Shown here: piece after piece, positions 11,400-24,541 of the stretch
Position numbering within the stretch: the stretch's first letter is position 1
Layout: each line of letters opens with the position of its first letter
Source of the DNA: Owenia fusiformis
Lineage: Eukaryota; Annelida; Polychaeta; Sabellida; Oweniidae
NCBI GenBank assembly: GCA_903813345.2
Contig: CAIIXF020000006.1
Coordinates: forward strand, 4,115,096 to 4,179,095
Reading direction: 5' to 3'
DNA length: 64,000 nt
Made by a program: the position numbers and the translations under genes
Notes under the pieces: generated by a model
Databases searched by the model: none
What the model was told of the DNA's origin: nothing
The model's input: only the letters and a program-made list of their open reading frames with translations

Positions 11400-13290
11400 C
11401 CGACCCAAGAGACATCGCCGAAACCGTGAACTTACTCTAAAAAATGACGTATCCCGTAATGTCTTTAGTGAACTCTCCAATGTCCTACAAAGAAGATTAA
11501 TTGAGATAAATCTAATTAGTTTCTAACTGACATAGAGAAATTCATCGAGTGCCAATGCGATTTCTATTTAGACAAATAGCCAAGAATGTGCCAACCTAAC
11601 TCTGGATCAACAGTACGTGTTTGTATTATCTATGCCCCTTTTTGAGTACTCCTTGCAATGATGTGAAGTGACAAAGCTGAAAGGGCTTCATTCTAGAAAA
11701 AAAGAACTTAATTCTATATCACAATTCCAACGTAAACAATTAGACAAACGAAAAACAGGGACACAAAAGACACAATTACATTAAATACACAAATCCTAAA
11801 AGCTTCTAACTGCAATTTGGAGTTAATTGAAGGAGTCAACTCTGAGACGAAACAGCTGTTTCTTTTTGAAATCGGATCAAAACTTTTTCCAATCAATATA
11901 ATAAGATCTGTAGAAAGCTTCAGGTCACCCTACTCGCATGATAAATCGATCCTGACAACTATTTTTGTAACTATCTATATGTTCGGTAAAAGTCCCTAAC
12001 GAATAAAAGCTAAGTTCAATAGTCGGCTAATCAGTTAACATTGTTACGACTTGCTAGGCAAACTTCAGATATTAAGACACTTGCGATGTGTTACCATGAA
12101 AATAGTTTCAAAATCTCACAGTATATTCTAGTCAAGTATTACTTTAATTTTGATGTAACCCACCCTCACATTTACGCCGATGGTCAGAGCCTAGTACACA
12201 CGAAGCTCTCTTTTAAGTAACAAAATCAAGCCATCGGATATAGCAACTCTTTTAAGTTTAAGTTGACAGCTCGATAAATAATGATAATATGAATAAAGTA
12301 AGTTAGTAAGGAATAATAGTCTGTGTAGCATAGTCCATTTTTGAGAAGACCTTATGAACAAACATGACTTTAAACTAAATTAACGTTTAGGGACAATTCC
12401 ACAGATAATTGCTCTAATGTAATCCAATAGGAAAATATTGAAATCTTAGGATTTTCGGTACATAACCCCATATACCACGGGATAGCTACATATGTGCCCT
12501 TTCAAATCAAAAAAAAATTTGCACAGATAACCCATTGAGAAAAAAAATATGACCGCTTTTTCCGCCATCTATCCGAATTTTAAACAATTTTCAATATATT
12601 TCAAACTCAAGACCACCGTCACAAAAAGTCAAATATTTGAAGTGAACAGAATCATTTCGTCATACCTTTTGTAAAATTACATACACACAAGATAAACAAA
12701 ATAAAATATAAAATCTGTACATTTTCACTCGTGATTGCACTAATAAATCTTGATTTCAATCAACCATCATCCCGATTTTAAATTTAGATTTTTTGTCTTC
12801 TACCTTTTCACTAGCGCCATCTGTGGAGTTATCCCTTAGTGGACAACTCCCCAATCAAGTATGGGAATTCAAACCGCCAACCCTGAAGATCTAATAAAAC
12901 ATTCATCCACAATTATTTCATCAATAAAGCACGGTGATGATTATTCAGACAGACTTCCCAAGGCGATTCCTGTTTTTCAAGTTGACGATGTCTATCTTAT
13001 TTTAGTTCCGCTATTTTTATGTTTTATCTTGTGTACCGATGGCTGGCTTCGTGAACCTGAGCAAAAATTGTTAATTGCAAAGCTTTAAGACGATTACTAT
13101 ATCTAGTATCGCCTTACAATATTACAAATGGTCTTACGTTGTCAATTGTGTAAAAATCAGATTGTATATATTGCCAAGGAAATTAGGCGAATAAATTTCC
13201 ACTTCCCTCTCTAATGTTTGTGTTACCCCTTTGTGGGGAATGGTTTTCACAGTTTTAGCTCTTTACACGCTAAACAAGGCATAAACATAA
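11400..13290. other. No gene recognised
   Basis: AT-rich sequence. Short open frames (for example 12861-13088) lack motifs or splice context. Nothing could be supported. Confidence 0.5.
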
Positions 13291-13295
13291 CAAAA

Positions 13296-14164
13296 TATCA
13301 CCACTTGATTGCTCAAAATTGCTCAATCTTAACTTAGATTTGAACGTCTGAGGGTTTGTGGATGATTTTGAAAAAATTGATCAATATGAGGCAAGTTGAA
13401 AAAAGTCCTATTTGACCTTTTATCTTGAGATGGTCATTAAGAGTCAAATCTTAAATCTTAAAATCAGATTCGAATTCCCGATACTTTCTAGATGATTTGC
13501 AAAAATATGGTCAATTTGAAGCAATATGACAAAAATACCATTTTGATATTTTTGACTGACCTTTTTTTGACCTTGGGAATGTCATTGAAAGTCAGATATG
13601 AACTTCTGAGGACGGGTAGACAGGTAGATAATTTTGAAAAATGGTCGAATTAAAGAAAGCTGAAAAATACCATTTTGACTTTTTTTCATCTTGAGAAGAT
13701 CATTGAAGGTGAAATCTTAAATCTAAAGTCAGAACTTCTGAGAACTTGTAGATAATTTTTGAAATAAAAAATTTTGATCAATCTGAAGCAAGTTGAAAAA
13801 TGCCCTTTTGAACTTTTTGACCTTGAGAAGATCATTGAAGGTCAAATCTCGTATCAAAAGTCAGAATTGAACTTCTGAGAAGATGTAGATAATAATTGAA
13901 AAAAGAAATTTGATCAATTTGAAGCACGTTGAAAGAAGACCCCTTTGAACTTTTCTGACCTTGACATTGTCACTGAAGATCGATCTAGATTCTAAAGTCA
14001 GATTTGAACTTCTGAGAACTAGTAGATAATTTTGAAAAAAATTGAAGTCAGTCTAAACAGTATTTGTTAAATTATCGGAAGTTGTAAGAATTTGTTACAG
14101 AGACGCCGACCGCCGTCACAAAAAAGCGGAGACCATAACAATATGTCACTACTTTTGTGGTGAC
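13296..14164. mobile_element. Element with internal tandem repeats and GTCACCAC-type ends, copy A
   Basis: It begins with ATCACCACTTGATTGCTCAA and ends with a hairpin GTCACTAC-TTTT-GTGGTGAC. Inside are degraded ~130-bp repeats with recurring phrases TTGACCTTGAGAAGATCATT, GAACTTCTGAGAAC, GTAGATAATTTTG and CAATTTGAAGC. The tail (GAAGTCAGTCTAAACAGTAT, GACCGCCGTCACAAAAAAGC, GGAGACCATAACAATATGTC) matches the tail of copy C at 55111-56170 almost base for base. Internal satellites plus a 3' hairpin recall Helitron-derived/pearl-type elements, but inverted GTCACCAC ends could equally mean a TIR element. Confidence 0.75.
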
Positions 14165-14169
14165 ATCAA

Positions 14170-15700
14170 AATTGATAAAAAAAATTGGCATCGATCTCGT
14201 AGCTAGCTACCTCCAAATATATCTTCTAAAAAGCACAACCGATACATCGACATCGACATACATTGATGGATCGTTTCGGGCCAAGAAAGGGTAATCAATT
14301 TTTATTATGATTTATTTGTATCGATTCCAGTACATTTGCTTTCTGATTTGCATTTTCTGTTCATAACCGGTGGAATCAAGTTGTGATGTACATGTACCTA
14401 TTTTGTGGATTGCTAAAATGTGTCTTTATGCAGTAAGTGTATTAATTAATGTACATGGGGTGGCTGGAATGAAGTAAGATTCTTCCCCGGGGAACATTTT
14501 CCAGCCTTTATGACTTATAATTAAGGTTCATGACGTGTGTGGTGTTTTCGCGCTTACCACGACTATTTAGAAGTGTTCGTATGGTGATGACAAATAGCCG
14601 AATATGTGCCATTTGAATGTGGGTGTTACTCAAGTCTAACCGTCCATAATACAGTATGTTGTGTTGAAAGTGTTGAATTTCAAACAATTTGACCAACATA
14701 GAAAGTATTTAGTATCATCCACCATTTAGTAATACGTCTTTGTGTTAATGGGGTTGCTATAGCATTATCGTGAGTGTGTCTTGCCATTAGGCTAAATTAC
14801 ACCTGAAGTTAAATAGAAGTATATCTTATTTAGTGCATAACGTTCACTTTAAAGTGTTGCAGAAATTCATTCCGGATAAAAACAACTATTCCACTGATTA
14901 AACTTTATCTGATTTAGATGTTAAAAGTAAGAATGTGACAGTTATTTCATTAAAATTAATTAATACAATGTCTGTAATGTCTGAGGCAATGGTCGAAGAC
15001 ACGGAATATAGCCAAACAAAGCGTTTAATCAATACGGCCATCAACCATTCATCGCAATGTACCGAAATGACAAGGTTGTTCATTGCAAAATCAGCCTTGA
15101 CCAGTTTCTACCTCCAAGAGAGTCTCATTTTCCGACGTAGTATGCTTAACACTGATGTTGAAGTCAACTTGTCGAGTTAAAATTAATTATCTAAAAAGGT
15201 GTGGGTGTAGTTCTATATCACAAGTATATCTTGCTATCTGATTTGTTCAAGAGATTACTCGAAGGATCAATCTTGCGATTGGATAGAAACATTATTTAAG
15301 ACTCTTCTAAATGTAATTACGTCGTACTAATAAACGCGACAACAGGTGCATCTACACTGTACTATTGAAACAAAAATAACTCAACAAGCTGAAAATCTGA
15401 ATAAACTCTAATTTTTTACATTCATCGGTCATTAGCTGGCACCTGCTCGCTACTTATTTGCCGTAATGGTCTTCTGGCTGTTCTAACTCGTAAGCTATAA
15501 TATAATCACACCCTTTGTCGGTTGTAATCGCCATTTGTGTTTTCTTCGGTCGCGGTTACTCCATGCTATCGGTAATAAAAATTGCTCTCCGGAATCCCTT
15601 TTCCCAAAGCATTCAATAACAACCATTACTAATGACAATGTAATGAGAAATGCAAAATTGCATGATGTAAGCGATCTTTCAAAAAATTAGAATTTATTTT
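14170..15700. other. No gene recognised (would be intronic if the 15715/2236 exon pair is real)
   Basis: AT-rich sequence with overlapping short frames on both strands at 14898-15180 and no supporting motif. Nothing could be supported. Confidence 0.45.
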
Positions 15701-15714
15701 ATCTTATCAATTAC

Positions 15715-15926
15715 CTGTATGCTCTTCTCCTGTGTCCTTCATATAAAGTATTCAAAGCAGGTTGTGTATAAGTCCGTGGTCGGTGGCCTAAAAAATCCAT
15801 CCGAAGTACTTGTTCCCTCAGACCTTTCTCGATAGACACTGGTCTTTTATAGTTAGGTCTTTTACAACTGCTCATAGATTTAGACCTTAGTCTTGGCCCG
15901 CATAACAAACTGCAGTCGAAATCCAT
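15715..15926 (-). CDS. Putative first coding exon, gene unknown
   Basis: An open frame of 70 codons starting at ATG (15926) and ending in a donor GCATACAG|GTAATTG with two spare bases. The peptide begins MDFDCSLLCGPRLRSKSMSS, is rich in Arg/Lys/Ser, and contains PVSIEKGLREQVLRMDFLG and RPRTYTQPALNTLYEG. It has no hydrophobic segment, so it would be a soluble or cytoplasmic N-terminus. The phase matches the exon at 2167-2236 on the same strand, giving a basic N-terminal region of about 94 residues. If the SLC46-like TM1 exon belongs to the same gene, this would be a long cytoplasmic leader. The family was not recognised. The start is the first in-frame ATG. Confidence 0.5.
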
Positions 15927-15929
15927 CAC

Positions 15930-18900
15930 GCTTTGTTACGTAAACTCTCTTTCTAGTCTTATCTGACAGTACATATGTACTCTGCTCTCGCTATTTATCT
16001 CAAACTCTTTTAAAGAACCTCCGCACGGTAATATCTTTCCATCGGTGATGGTCGACAGCGTGATAGAAAGATAAATCATCAATCACGGCCTCTACTCATC
16101 TTACAAATCCCCATATACTGGTACATACATTTTACCGTGATATAATATGAGGATGGCTCGCAGTTATGAACATATAGCTCGATATATGTAATCCAAAATA
16201 ATGACAATCATTTATACAGGTTAACGATCAATAACGATATCAAGTGCCTCGTAGAGAAGTGTTTGATCTTCTCTTGTAGACCTCATGAAAACAATAATCT
16301 TCGCAGTCGCTATTGCTGTAGTTAGCGTTCTTACTTTTTTGATTTTTTGTTATTCCATTGCTATGTTACGTATTGTCGATTAAAGAAAAAACATGTTAGC
16401 GCAAAAACAAAAAGGTGAACGGATCCCTATATATATCCTACATGTCTAGCGCATATATTAACAGTGGTTATCTCCTCTCCTCCATACAAATCAGGGGATC
16501 ATTATCACAATCCAAACCATTTATCCGAGAGTATTTTCTCAATCTTGAAGTCTTCAACACTCGCTGCCATAGCCATTTATGCTTAAAATACGCACATATT
16601 TGTGGAATTAATTCTAATAACTGGGATGCGTGAAGGTTTCCCGCTACAACGATGTCTCTCAAGATCTAGACAAATCTCATTTGAGTAAAACGCCATTATC
16701 ATGAAATGCCATAGGAGGAGGGGATAGGAACTTCGCACGTGGAAAGTACTGAGGTTATAGCCGTGCACTGTTACTTGCTAGTAAATCTATTAGTTCTGGT
16801 AGTTGATTGTAGTATACGGTCTAAGTCTCACCTTTGAATAATCATGATAACATTTGTATGCAGTCGCCGTGCACTCAAAACATTTGATTGTACTTTATGA
16901 TCATTGGCTAGATAGTTTGATGCATTTCTAATTTTATTACATTTAAAGGCAAAAACAAACAATGATTGACAAAAACAATGACGATTAAAATACATCTTAA
17001 ATTATGAGCCTATCTTGATTTATTAGTACAGCCCGAGTTTCCGATATTTTGTCACCGAAACGGTAACCAGCGTAATCGAGTGGATCACCAGTGCATAACA
17101 TACATACGTGTTCAATACACATCTAATAATCAATACAATAAGACTACTTTATCATTTTTATTTTAACTTAGCGTGAACGTCCACTACTTTCACTTGTATC
17201 GATTGCACCATAACGCATTCCAATACCATACAATTACCTCTAACAGTTAATGGGCAATACCTTAACATACTAGCCTGCCATTGTTCCTCGACTGGATGTT
17301 ATGTTCTTTCTTGCATCATTAAAGGTTTCAGGTTGTTTCAAAATATACTAGTTTATACTAATTGAGGTCGAAGATGTTTGTATTCTCAAAGGCAATCAAC
17401 TTGATGACCCGATGAGGAGTCAGATACAACCAAGTTCAATTAACTGCAGAAGTCCAACAAATGCCGTTCATGGCTGATGAAACGCACATAAAACAATTTC
17501 ATTTTTGAAGTCTTAAGTGTAAATCAGATGGTCGCTATTAACTTTATACAACAACAAAACGCTGTTCTTATTTTTGAATATTTCTTTCATTTGAATGATA
17601 ATAATGTTATCTGAAATTTTATATTTATATACTAGTATTTAATATATCATACATATAATCAACGTATGCAATCACAAATCAAACCTTTTCAATAAATTCC
17701 AACCTTATCGATTTTGAATTTGGATTGTGGCAGAAACAGAAATGACTTTTGATTATTAACAGTTATTTGTAACTATCGTACCCTCCGCGTAGAATATTAA
17801 TCATAAACAACTCTTGTGTTTTCATATTTACCACTGACTGTAAATATTATCTAAAACTGATCAGAGATAATATTTACTTCCTGCATAGCTACAAAATATA
17901 TGTGCAATACAAAACAAAACAATTCTCACCCTTGTATACCTGGATAGTATTTTGAGGCGAATTCAATTATTCAGTTCGTTGATGACGTTTGCCGACGGTG
18001 AAATGAACTGTCTATATTTTGCAAGAGAGCTATATCCATGTGGGTTAAACATTGACTTTTTGTTTTGTGATAAATCGATTGTTCTTTTTGACAACGACTG
18101 AGTATATTTACACAACATCTGATTTATTGGTCTTATTTCAACATCTCTACAGTTTCTATACATGGAAAATCTGGAACGATAACCTTTGATAGAGATTTGT
18201 CAAGAACATCGAAATTTTGATTTATAGATGTCTATTCTATTGATATTATTTAGTACGCCATCTTTGAAATACAATTTGCTGCAAATTACAATTAGTGATG
18301 ATCATCGCATTTCAATCTGCCATCTTTCGAAAATAAATGACACTTAACTGTTTTAATAACCTTACCAGATTATTTTAGATTTTATAAACTAAAATAAGAC
18401 TGTAAGGTGGTTCATAATCTTAGAAAAATCAACCAAAATACAAATTGCATTGAGTTTTGTGATGATGCCTTTGAAATTTAAAACAAAACACTCTTCTAAA
18501 TATTAGCTGTTCTATCTCTTGTTCATTGTCTATTGACCTACTGCCGGGCCTACTGCACACTTTATCAAGTTCATTAGCTCACAGCCTCACTATCGAGTTA
18601 TTCAATGCAAAATTCAATAGAAATTGACAGTTATTCAGCTCTAAAACTATAATTAGTGGTGATACCGACGTGACTTAACATTATGCATACTAATTGGACT
18701 AATGGTACAACACCCTCATCGAAAATGTCAGTCTGTATTAAAAATGGACATCTGACAAGGGATGCACTTTTTTAATTTCACACTAAGGCTAGATATGTCC
18801 CCTGGGCAGTAAACTTATTCGATCATTGGCTGCTAGAACTTTTAAGTCTCGGGAAGAAAGAAGGTCAGATAGCATTTCATTTTCACATACATTCATGGAA

Positions 18901-20680
18901 AACAAGTCCAATAATATCGCCCTTTCATCTCCGTATTTAACTTACTTTGATTCATACACGCAACAATAAGATCATGAATTTAAAGAATGGTGTCGTTAGG
19001 GAGAGCGCTACTAGCAGCATATCTGGCCGTGATGTTGCTTCTTTCGGCACATCTTGCAATTTGTAACGCAATGCAATGACTTATTACAATGAGCGGAGTG
19101 TATTGATTCTGTGGTTATCTTATGGCTTCAACTATTAACATCAGTTTAGACATTATATTAATTAATTCTAATAATACCAATGTCAGGTTGTTACTTTTAA
19201 AAGCTATAACAAAACCGTTAAATGAGAAGAGAATTAGACAAATTGTTTTTCCATCGGAATCGGATTTCTGCATTACCTTAATGAAAGGATGTAGATCGAT
19301 AAATTCTAGAAATGGAGATCCTTTGGATTCTGCTCCAGACGTCCTGCTCGTCTTCCGGTTTGTTTTGATGAATTATTAGGCTTTAACATATTCTGTATAC
19401 GAGGATAGGCTAACAAGATATCGTATGGTCATTTTCATTCAGTCATTTTGGAATTATTTAACCAAAATACTACAGATTCGAAATGTAAATTGCTAAACGC
19501 TCCAAATTATTTTAAAAAAGAAACTAAATTATTTCAAAATTTAGTCCATACAGTTTTTACAAGCAGGTCAAGCAGGTTTTTTTTTAATTTTACATATCAT
19601 ATTTTACTTGTTTTTCAGGTGTATTAGTGAAAGTAGGGTATACATTGACAGCTTGAACCTTGCAGTCGTTCAGAAAAATATTCACGAGCATGTAAAAAAT
19701 ATCATCGTAGGTTGCACAATAAGGATAACTTGTTGCAGCAAAGAAAATATATTCCAGAATACGCATTTATTCTAACTGAGACTAACGTAATACTAACATA
19801 ACATTTTATGTTAGTCTTAGGTTTTAAACGAGTTGTTTTCATAATGGGCCCATGGGGACTCAACGAATGAGTCTCATTCTGATAAGTTTCTGTATAAGGT
19901 CATTCCAAGCGCCGCCACAAGGGGTATTCAAACTGAACACATTTCAAGTAAGATGTTGATATGAAATAATGATATTGCTATGAAACTATATTGTTCTAGT
20001 CAATCTACATTCAAATGACATAATCACATCCATATGCATTTATATATCTCTGATGAGATTGATGATTGCGAGAAAATCTATTTCTTCCAGACAGTAAAAC
20101 TGTAATAATTATGAATCATTGTCATCAAGATTATATTAATCATTAAAACACAGATAAGGTCAAGTTGTCTTCTTGTTCCATCTACTGATGATGGTTCTCG
20201 TCGAGACAACTAATTAGCGTAGATAATTACTTGCAATTCTAGATAACTTAATGCATATTGCAATTTACAAGGATTATGTTACTAATATTTGCTTTGAAGT
20301 TCAGAGACGTTATACTGGATTAATCAACGCTTCCGCCCTTGGTAAACGATCATATTGAGCTCAATGAAGGATGTCACTAAAATTGCTTATCAGAGAAAAG
20401 TCGTAATTAATCATCTACATCGGTAACTGTTGAATAATTCAACCAGGTCACGAAGTTTTTATGATCAACCATTACCATAGAGAGAATATCAACTTTCTAT
20501 ATTCTGATACATATGCACACTGATTCCAAATACAAGACCTCGTTAAAACAGCTTTACGTCCAAAAAGTGAAAATATTCTTCTACAATCTACAATGAAAAC
20601 GAAAAGGTAATAACTAGCAACCCATGTCTGAATTTTAAGTAATGTTATGCTAAATATGATGGCCTAAATATGTATGTAAT
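15930..20680. other. No gene recognised
   Basis: Mostly unique-looking AT-rich sequence. It holds the partial interspersed repeat at 17041-17093. Short frames such as 17963-18163 and 19122-19379 show no motifs. The stretch just upstream of 15926 would contain the promoter and 5' leader of the exon at 15715-15926, but no specific element could be assigned. Confidence 0.45.
17041..17093 (+). repeat. Interspersed repeat family, partial copy 2
   Basis: CCGATATTTTGTCACCGAAA, then CGGTAACCAGCGTAATCGAG, then TGGATCACCAGTG, match the right half of the copies at 1301-1432 (reverse) and 30184-30313. It is truncated on its left side. Confidence 0.65.
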
Positions 20681-20689
20681 AAAATATGT

Positions 20690-23060
20690 TGGCTTTCAGA
20701 ACAGATGTATATAGCAAATGAAGTTAGCTTTCAGAACATATGTATATGTTAAAAAAGACGTTAGCTTTCAGAACAGATGTAAGCAGCAAAGAAAGTTACC
20801 TTTCAGAGGAGATGTATGTAGCGAGGAAGTTTAGCCTTCAAAACAGACATATCTAGAAAAGGAAGTTAGCTTTCAGAACTAAGGTATGTAGCAAGGGAAC
20901 TTGGCTTTCAGAACAGATGTAGGTAGCAAAGGAAGTTGGCTTTCAGAACAGATGTATGCAGCAAATAAAGTTAGCTTTCAGAGGAGATGTATGCAGCAAA
21001 TAAAGTTACCTTTCAGAGGAGATATATGTAGCAAGGAAGTTTAGCCTTCAAATCAGACATATCTAGACAAGGAAGTTAGCTTTCAGAACTAAGGCATGTA
21101 GCAAGGGAACTTGGCTTTCAGAACAGATGTAGGTAGCAAAGGAAGTTGGCTTTCAGAACAGATGTATGCAGCAAATAAAGTTACCTTTCAGAGGAGATAT
21201 ATGTAGCAAGGAAGTTTAGCCTTCAAATCAGACATATCTAGACAAGGAAGTTAGCTTTCAGAACTAAGGTATGTAGCAAGGGAACTTGGCTTTCAGAACA
21301 GATGTAGGTAGCAAAGGAAGTTGGCTTTCATAACAGATGTAGGTAGTAAAGGAAGTTAGCTTTCAGAACAGATATAGGTAGCAAAGGAAGTTGGCTTTCA
21401 GAACAGATGTATGCAGCAAATAAAGTTAGCTTTCAGAGGAGATGTATGTAGCAAAGGAAGTTAGCTTTCAGAACAGATGTACAGGGTGTCAAAAACAACG
21501 GCACCCCCCTCTACAGCAAAAATTCCTGAATGTTCAGTATCGTGTCATATCTCATTTGAAAGATAATTTAATTCTGGAGTTACTCCTCAAATTTCATTTA
21601 ATAAAACTTTATATTAAAAAAGTTACATTGTTTTTAAGTTTGCTACTTCGGTACTTTGTTTGCTGCTCTGTTACAGGTCAAATCTTTAGAAAGTGGAATA
21701 TGAAAGAATTAGCCCAGATTTCAACTGCACTGGACATATGGGTTCAGTTCTGAAAAACAGGGTATAGGAACTGATGGACAAAGAGCCTTTTGAAAAAAAG
21801 ATACAGTTACGATGTATTTCTGAAGAATGTTAGGAATGTGCTTAGATGATTCTGCAATGCTACACCTTTATCTGAATTTTAATTGAAATCATATCGGTCC
21901 AGATAAGCTGCTATTTGAGCAGCAACTGGTGGTCATACCAACTACTATGAATCAGTTGCAAATCTGTATACTTATATGATATACAGCTGAAATTTCTCAG
22001 GTAACTCCAGAATTAAATTGTCTTTAAAATGAGATATGACACCCCATGTAACATTAAGTACTTTTTGCTGTAGAGGGGGGTGCCGTTGTTTTTTGACACC
22101 CTGTATATGACGTAAAGGAAGTAAGTTTTCAGAACAGATGTAGGTAGCAAAGCAAGTTAGCTTTCAGAACAGATGTATGCAGCAAAGGAAATTAGATTTC
22201 AGAGCGTATGTAGCAAAGGAGTTAAGCATTCAAAACATACGTATGTAACAAAGGAAGTTAGCTTTCAGAACAGATGCATATGACGTAAAGGAAGTAAGTT
22301 TTCAGAACAGATGTAGGAAGCAAAGCAAGTTAGCTTTCATAACAGATGTATGTTACAAAGGAGTTAAGCATTCAGAACAGATGTATGTAGCAAGGGACGT
22401 TAGCTTTTAGAACAAATGTATGTAGCAAAGGAAGTTATCTTTCAGAACAGAAGTACGTAGCAAAGGAAGTTGGCTTTCAGAACAGAAGTACGTAGCAAAG
22501 GAAGTTGGCTTTCAGAACAGGTGTATGTAGCAAAGGAGTTAAGCATTCTGAACAGATGTTTGTTACAAAGGAGTTAAGCATTCAGAACAGGTGTATGTAA
22601 CAAAGGAAGTTGGCTTTCGGAACAGATGTACGTAGCAAAGGAAGTAAGCATTCAGAACAGGTGTTTGTTACAAAGGAGTTAAGCATTCAGAACAGGTGTA
22701 TGTAGCAAAGGAAGTTGGCTTTCGGAACAGATGTACGTAGCAAAGGAAGTAAGCATTCAGAACAGGTGTTTGTTACAAAGGAGTTAAGCATTCAGAACAG
22801 GTGTATGAAGCAAAGGAAGTTGGCTTTCGGAACAGATGTACGTAGCAAAGGAACTAAGCATTCAGAACATATGTACATAGCAAAGGAAGTAAGCATTCAG
22901 AACAGGTGTTTGTTACAAAGGGGAGTTAAGCATTCAGAACAGGTGTATGTAGCAAAGGAAGTTGGCTTTCAGAACAGATGTACGTAGCAAAGGAGTTAAG
23001 CATTCAGAACAGACGTACTGTATGTAGCAAAGGAAGTAAACATTCTGTACATATTATATG
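20690..23060. repeat. Tandem array, ~35-38-bp unit, with higher-order blocks
   Basis: The unit is approximately TTAGCTTTCAGAACAGATGT followed by ATGTAGCAAAGGAAG. Roughly 45-50 units of varying quality are present on both sides of the nested MITE (21482-22103). Between about 20780 and 21310 a higher-order block of several variant units (including TTCAGAGGAGAT and TTCAAATCAGACATATCTAG) recurs about every 190 bp. The right half uses another variant (AAGCATTCAGAACAGGTGT). Open frames here are repeat artefacts. Confidence 0.9.
21482..22103. mobile_element. 622-bp mariner-type MITE nested in the tandem array
   Basis: Inverted ends CAGGGTGTCAAAAACAACGG and the reverse complement of CGTTGTTTTTTGACACCCTG are nearly identical. 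Pairing continues through CACCCCCCTCTACAGCAAAA and a more distant TCATATCTCATTT / TTTAATTCTGGAGTTAC block, so arms are about 120 bp. The flanks carry a TA duplication (21480-21481, 22104-22105). Removing the insertion restores the array phrase CAGATGTATATGACGTAAAG, close to an intact copy at about 22273. TA duplication plus CAGGGTGTC ends fit the IS630/Tc1/mariner group. Confidence 0.88.
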
Positions 23061-23138
23061 TATTTAGAAGAGTAAATAAGCTTTTAAAACAGATGAATGT
23101 ATCTGATGGTGTGAGTAATTAGTTTACAGTATGTATAC

Positions 23139-23443
23139 CTATCTTTTATTGTCGGGTTGTCATAGCAAACGGATCCATTTTTTACCAAATATCCTTTCTT
23201 TCTTCTCGCTTCTTTGATAGGTTCTGCACATATTGAATTAGCTCGAAATTGTCCAAGCGCTTTCTTTTTTAACGAGGTGGTCTTTGTCGTGTATGTTCTT
23301 ACTAACTTTTCTTTAGCTGTAGTAAACTCCTTTCCCTCTTCAATAGTATGGAGATCTAGCATTGACCCACCAAATAGTGAATTGAATCTGGCAATCCGAG
23401 ACATATTTTCAGTTTCAAATAACAATATTCGAGTTTGTTTCAT
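23139..23443 (-). CDS. Putative first coding exon, gene unknown
   Basis: An open frame of 101 codons on the minus strand from ATG (23443) to a donor-like AAAGATAG|GTATAC, leaving two spare bases. The peptide contains MSRIARFNSLFGGSMLDL, EEGKEFTTAKEKLVRTYTT, a lysine-rich KTTSLKKKALGQF stretch, EARRKKGYLVKNGSVC and ends YDNPTIKD. No membrane segment is present; it would be a cytoplasmic or nuclear N-terminal region. A second Met, 13 residues in, is an alternative start. The family was not recognised. It directly follows the tandem array, so its 3' side is bounded by satellite. Confidence 0.4.
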
Positions 23444-23459
23444 CCAAATTTGAGTTGAT

Positions 23460-24540
23460 ATATCCTTGGCAGGCTTAATTAACGTTTTAAATGAAAATGA
23501 TCAACATTAAACGTTGCTGTGTCGTCTATTCGAACCTTATTTTTTAGATTATAATTGGCAAAACGCAATATTGTAGCCAACAAATAATAAATTGCCGTAT
23601 TTCACGAAGCATCCATAGCATTAAACAGATTCAAAGCATTATATACATCCAGCTGTAGCTATGGAAAAAGCATATTTTCTTAATTAACTATACGCTATTG
23701 ATATGTCGATACGTATAAAGTACTTATAATATAAATAATGAAACATTGTAGAATTCCCTGGGTAGTTTGTTATATCAAGAGTGCATTCGGCGCATTTTCG
23801 ACATCTAAAGACATTCGTTCGTTCCCTTAATTCCAAGAGTTTATCACACGGATTAGTGTGCCCTTATATCACCTCCTGCTTGTCGCTGTAACACTTTATT
23901 CTGATCCTTTATGTTCGGGAAGCTTGACTTTTATTGAACGACAATCCTTTGCCGTAGCTGGTTTTAATCTCAACAAAGTTCTATTTACTTCGACAAATTA
24001 TCCAACAATGAGCATTCTGTACAGTTCTTTTTTATTTCCATATATCTGTATTCAAATGAACCTCCGCAACATACTAGTGCCAGTGGAGGATGTGTTTATC
24101 TTTAGATTAATCAATATCATGGAGTGTGATCTAGTAATAATTTCCTTATAATGTCAAGTACGCCATATGATAATATAAGGAAATCTAAGTGACAAAACCA
24201 AAGGGAGATTGTGATGTAGTTCTCCTTAATTCCTAACAAAAAGTCTATCTGAACTGAGAAACGACATATTTTCCCCACTTCATAAATGGATTAGAGAAAC
24301 TAAGCAATGTAAGGATCTCGTTTGAGTACGACTGAGTCTTCTGTAAATACATAAAACTCCAAAATTGGAATAATTGTCATAATGATTAACTACCATTAAA
24401 ATGAATTCAAGACTGATAGCATTTATATAACATTGGTTAGATATAAAACACCGCCCAACATTTAACACGAGTTAGTTTCCTTCTCTCTCTCTCTCTGTCT
24501 ATCCACATTTAATATACACGTCCCGTCCGCCCATTACACC
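23460..24540. other. No gene recognised; (CT)n run
   Basis: AT-rich sequence with a short CT microsatellite at 24482-24497. The 97-codon plus-strand frame at 23858-24151 has no motif or splice support. Confidence 0.45.
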
Positions 24541-24541
24541 C

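Noticed and set aside
22715-22987. 90-codon repetitive ORF in the 36-bp array
   Set aside because: Purely a satellite frame; neighbouring units lose the frame through length variation.
23858-24151. 97-codon plus-strand ORF as a gene
   Set aside because: No motif, no splice context, and a composition typical of AT-rich random frames.
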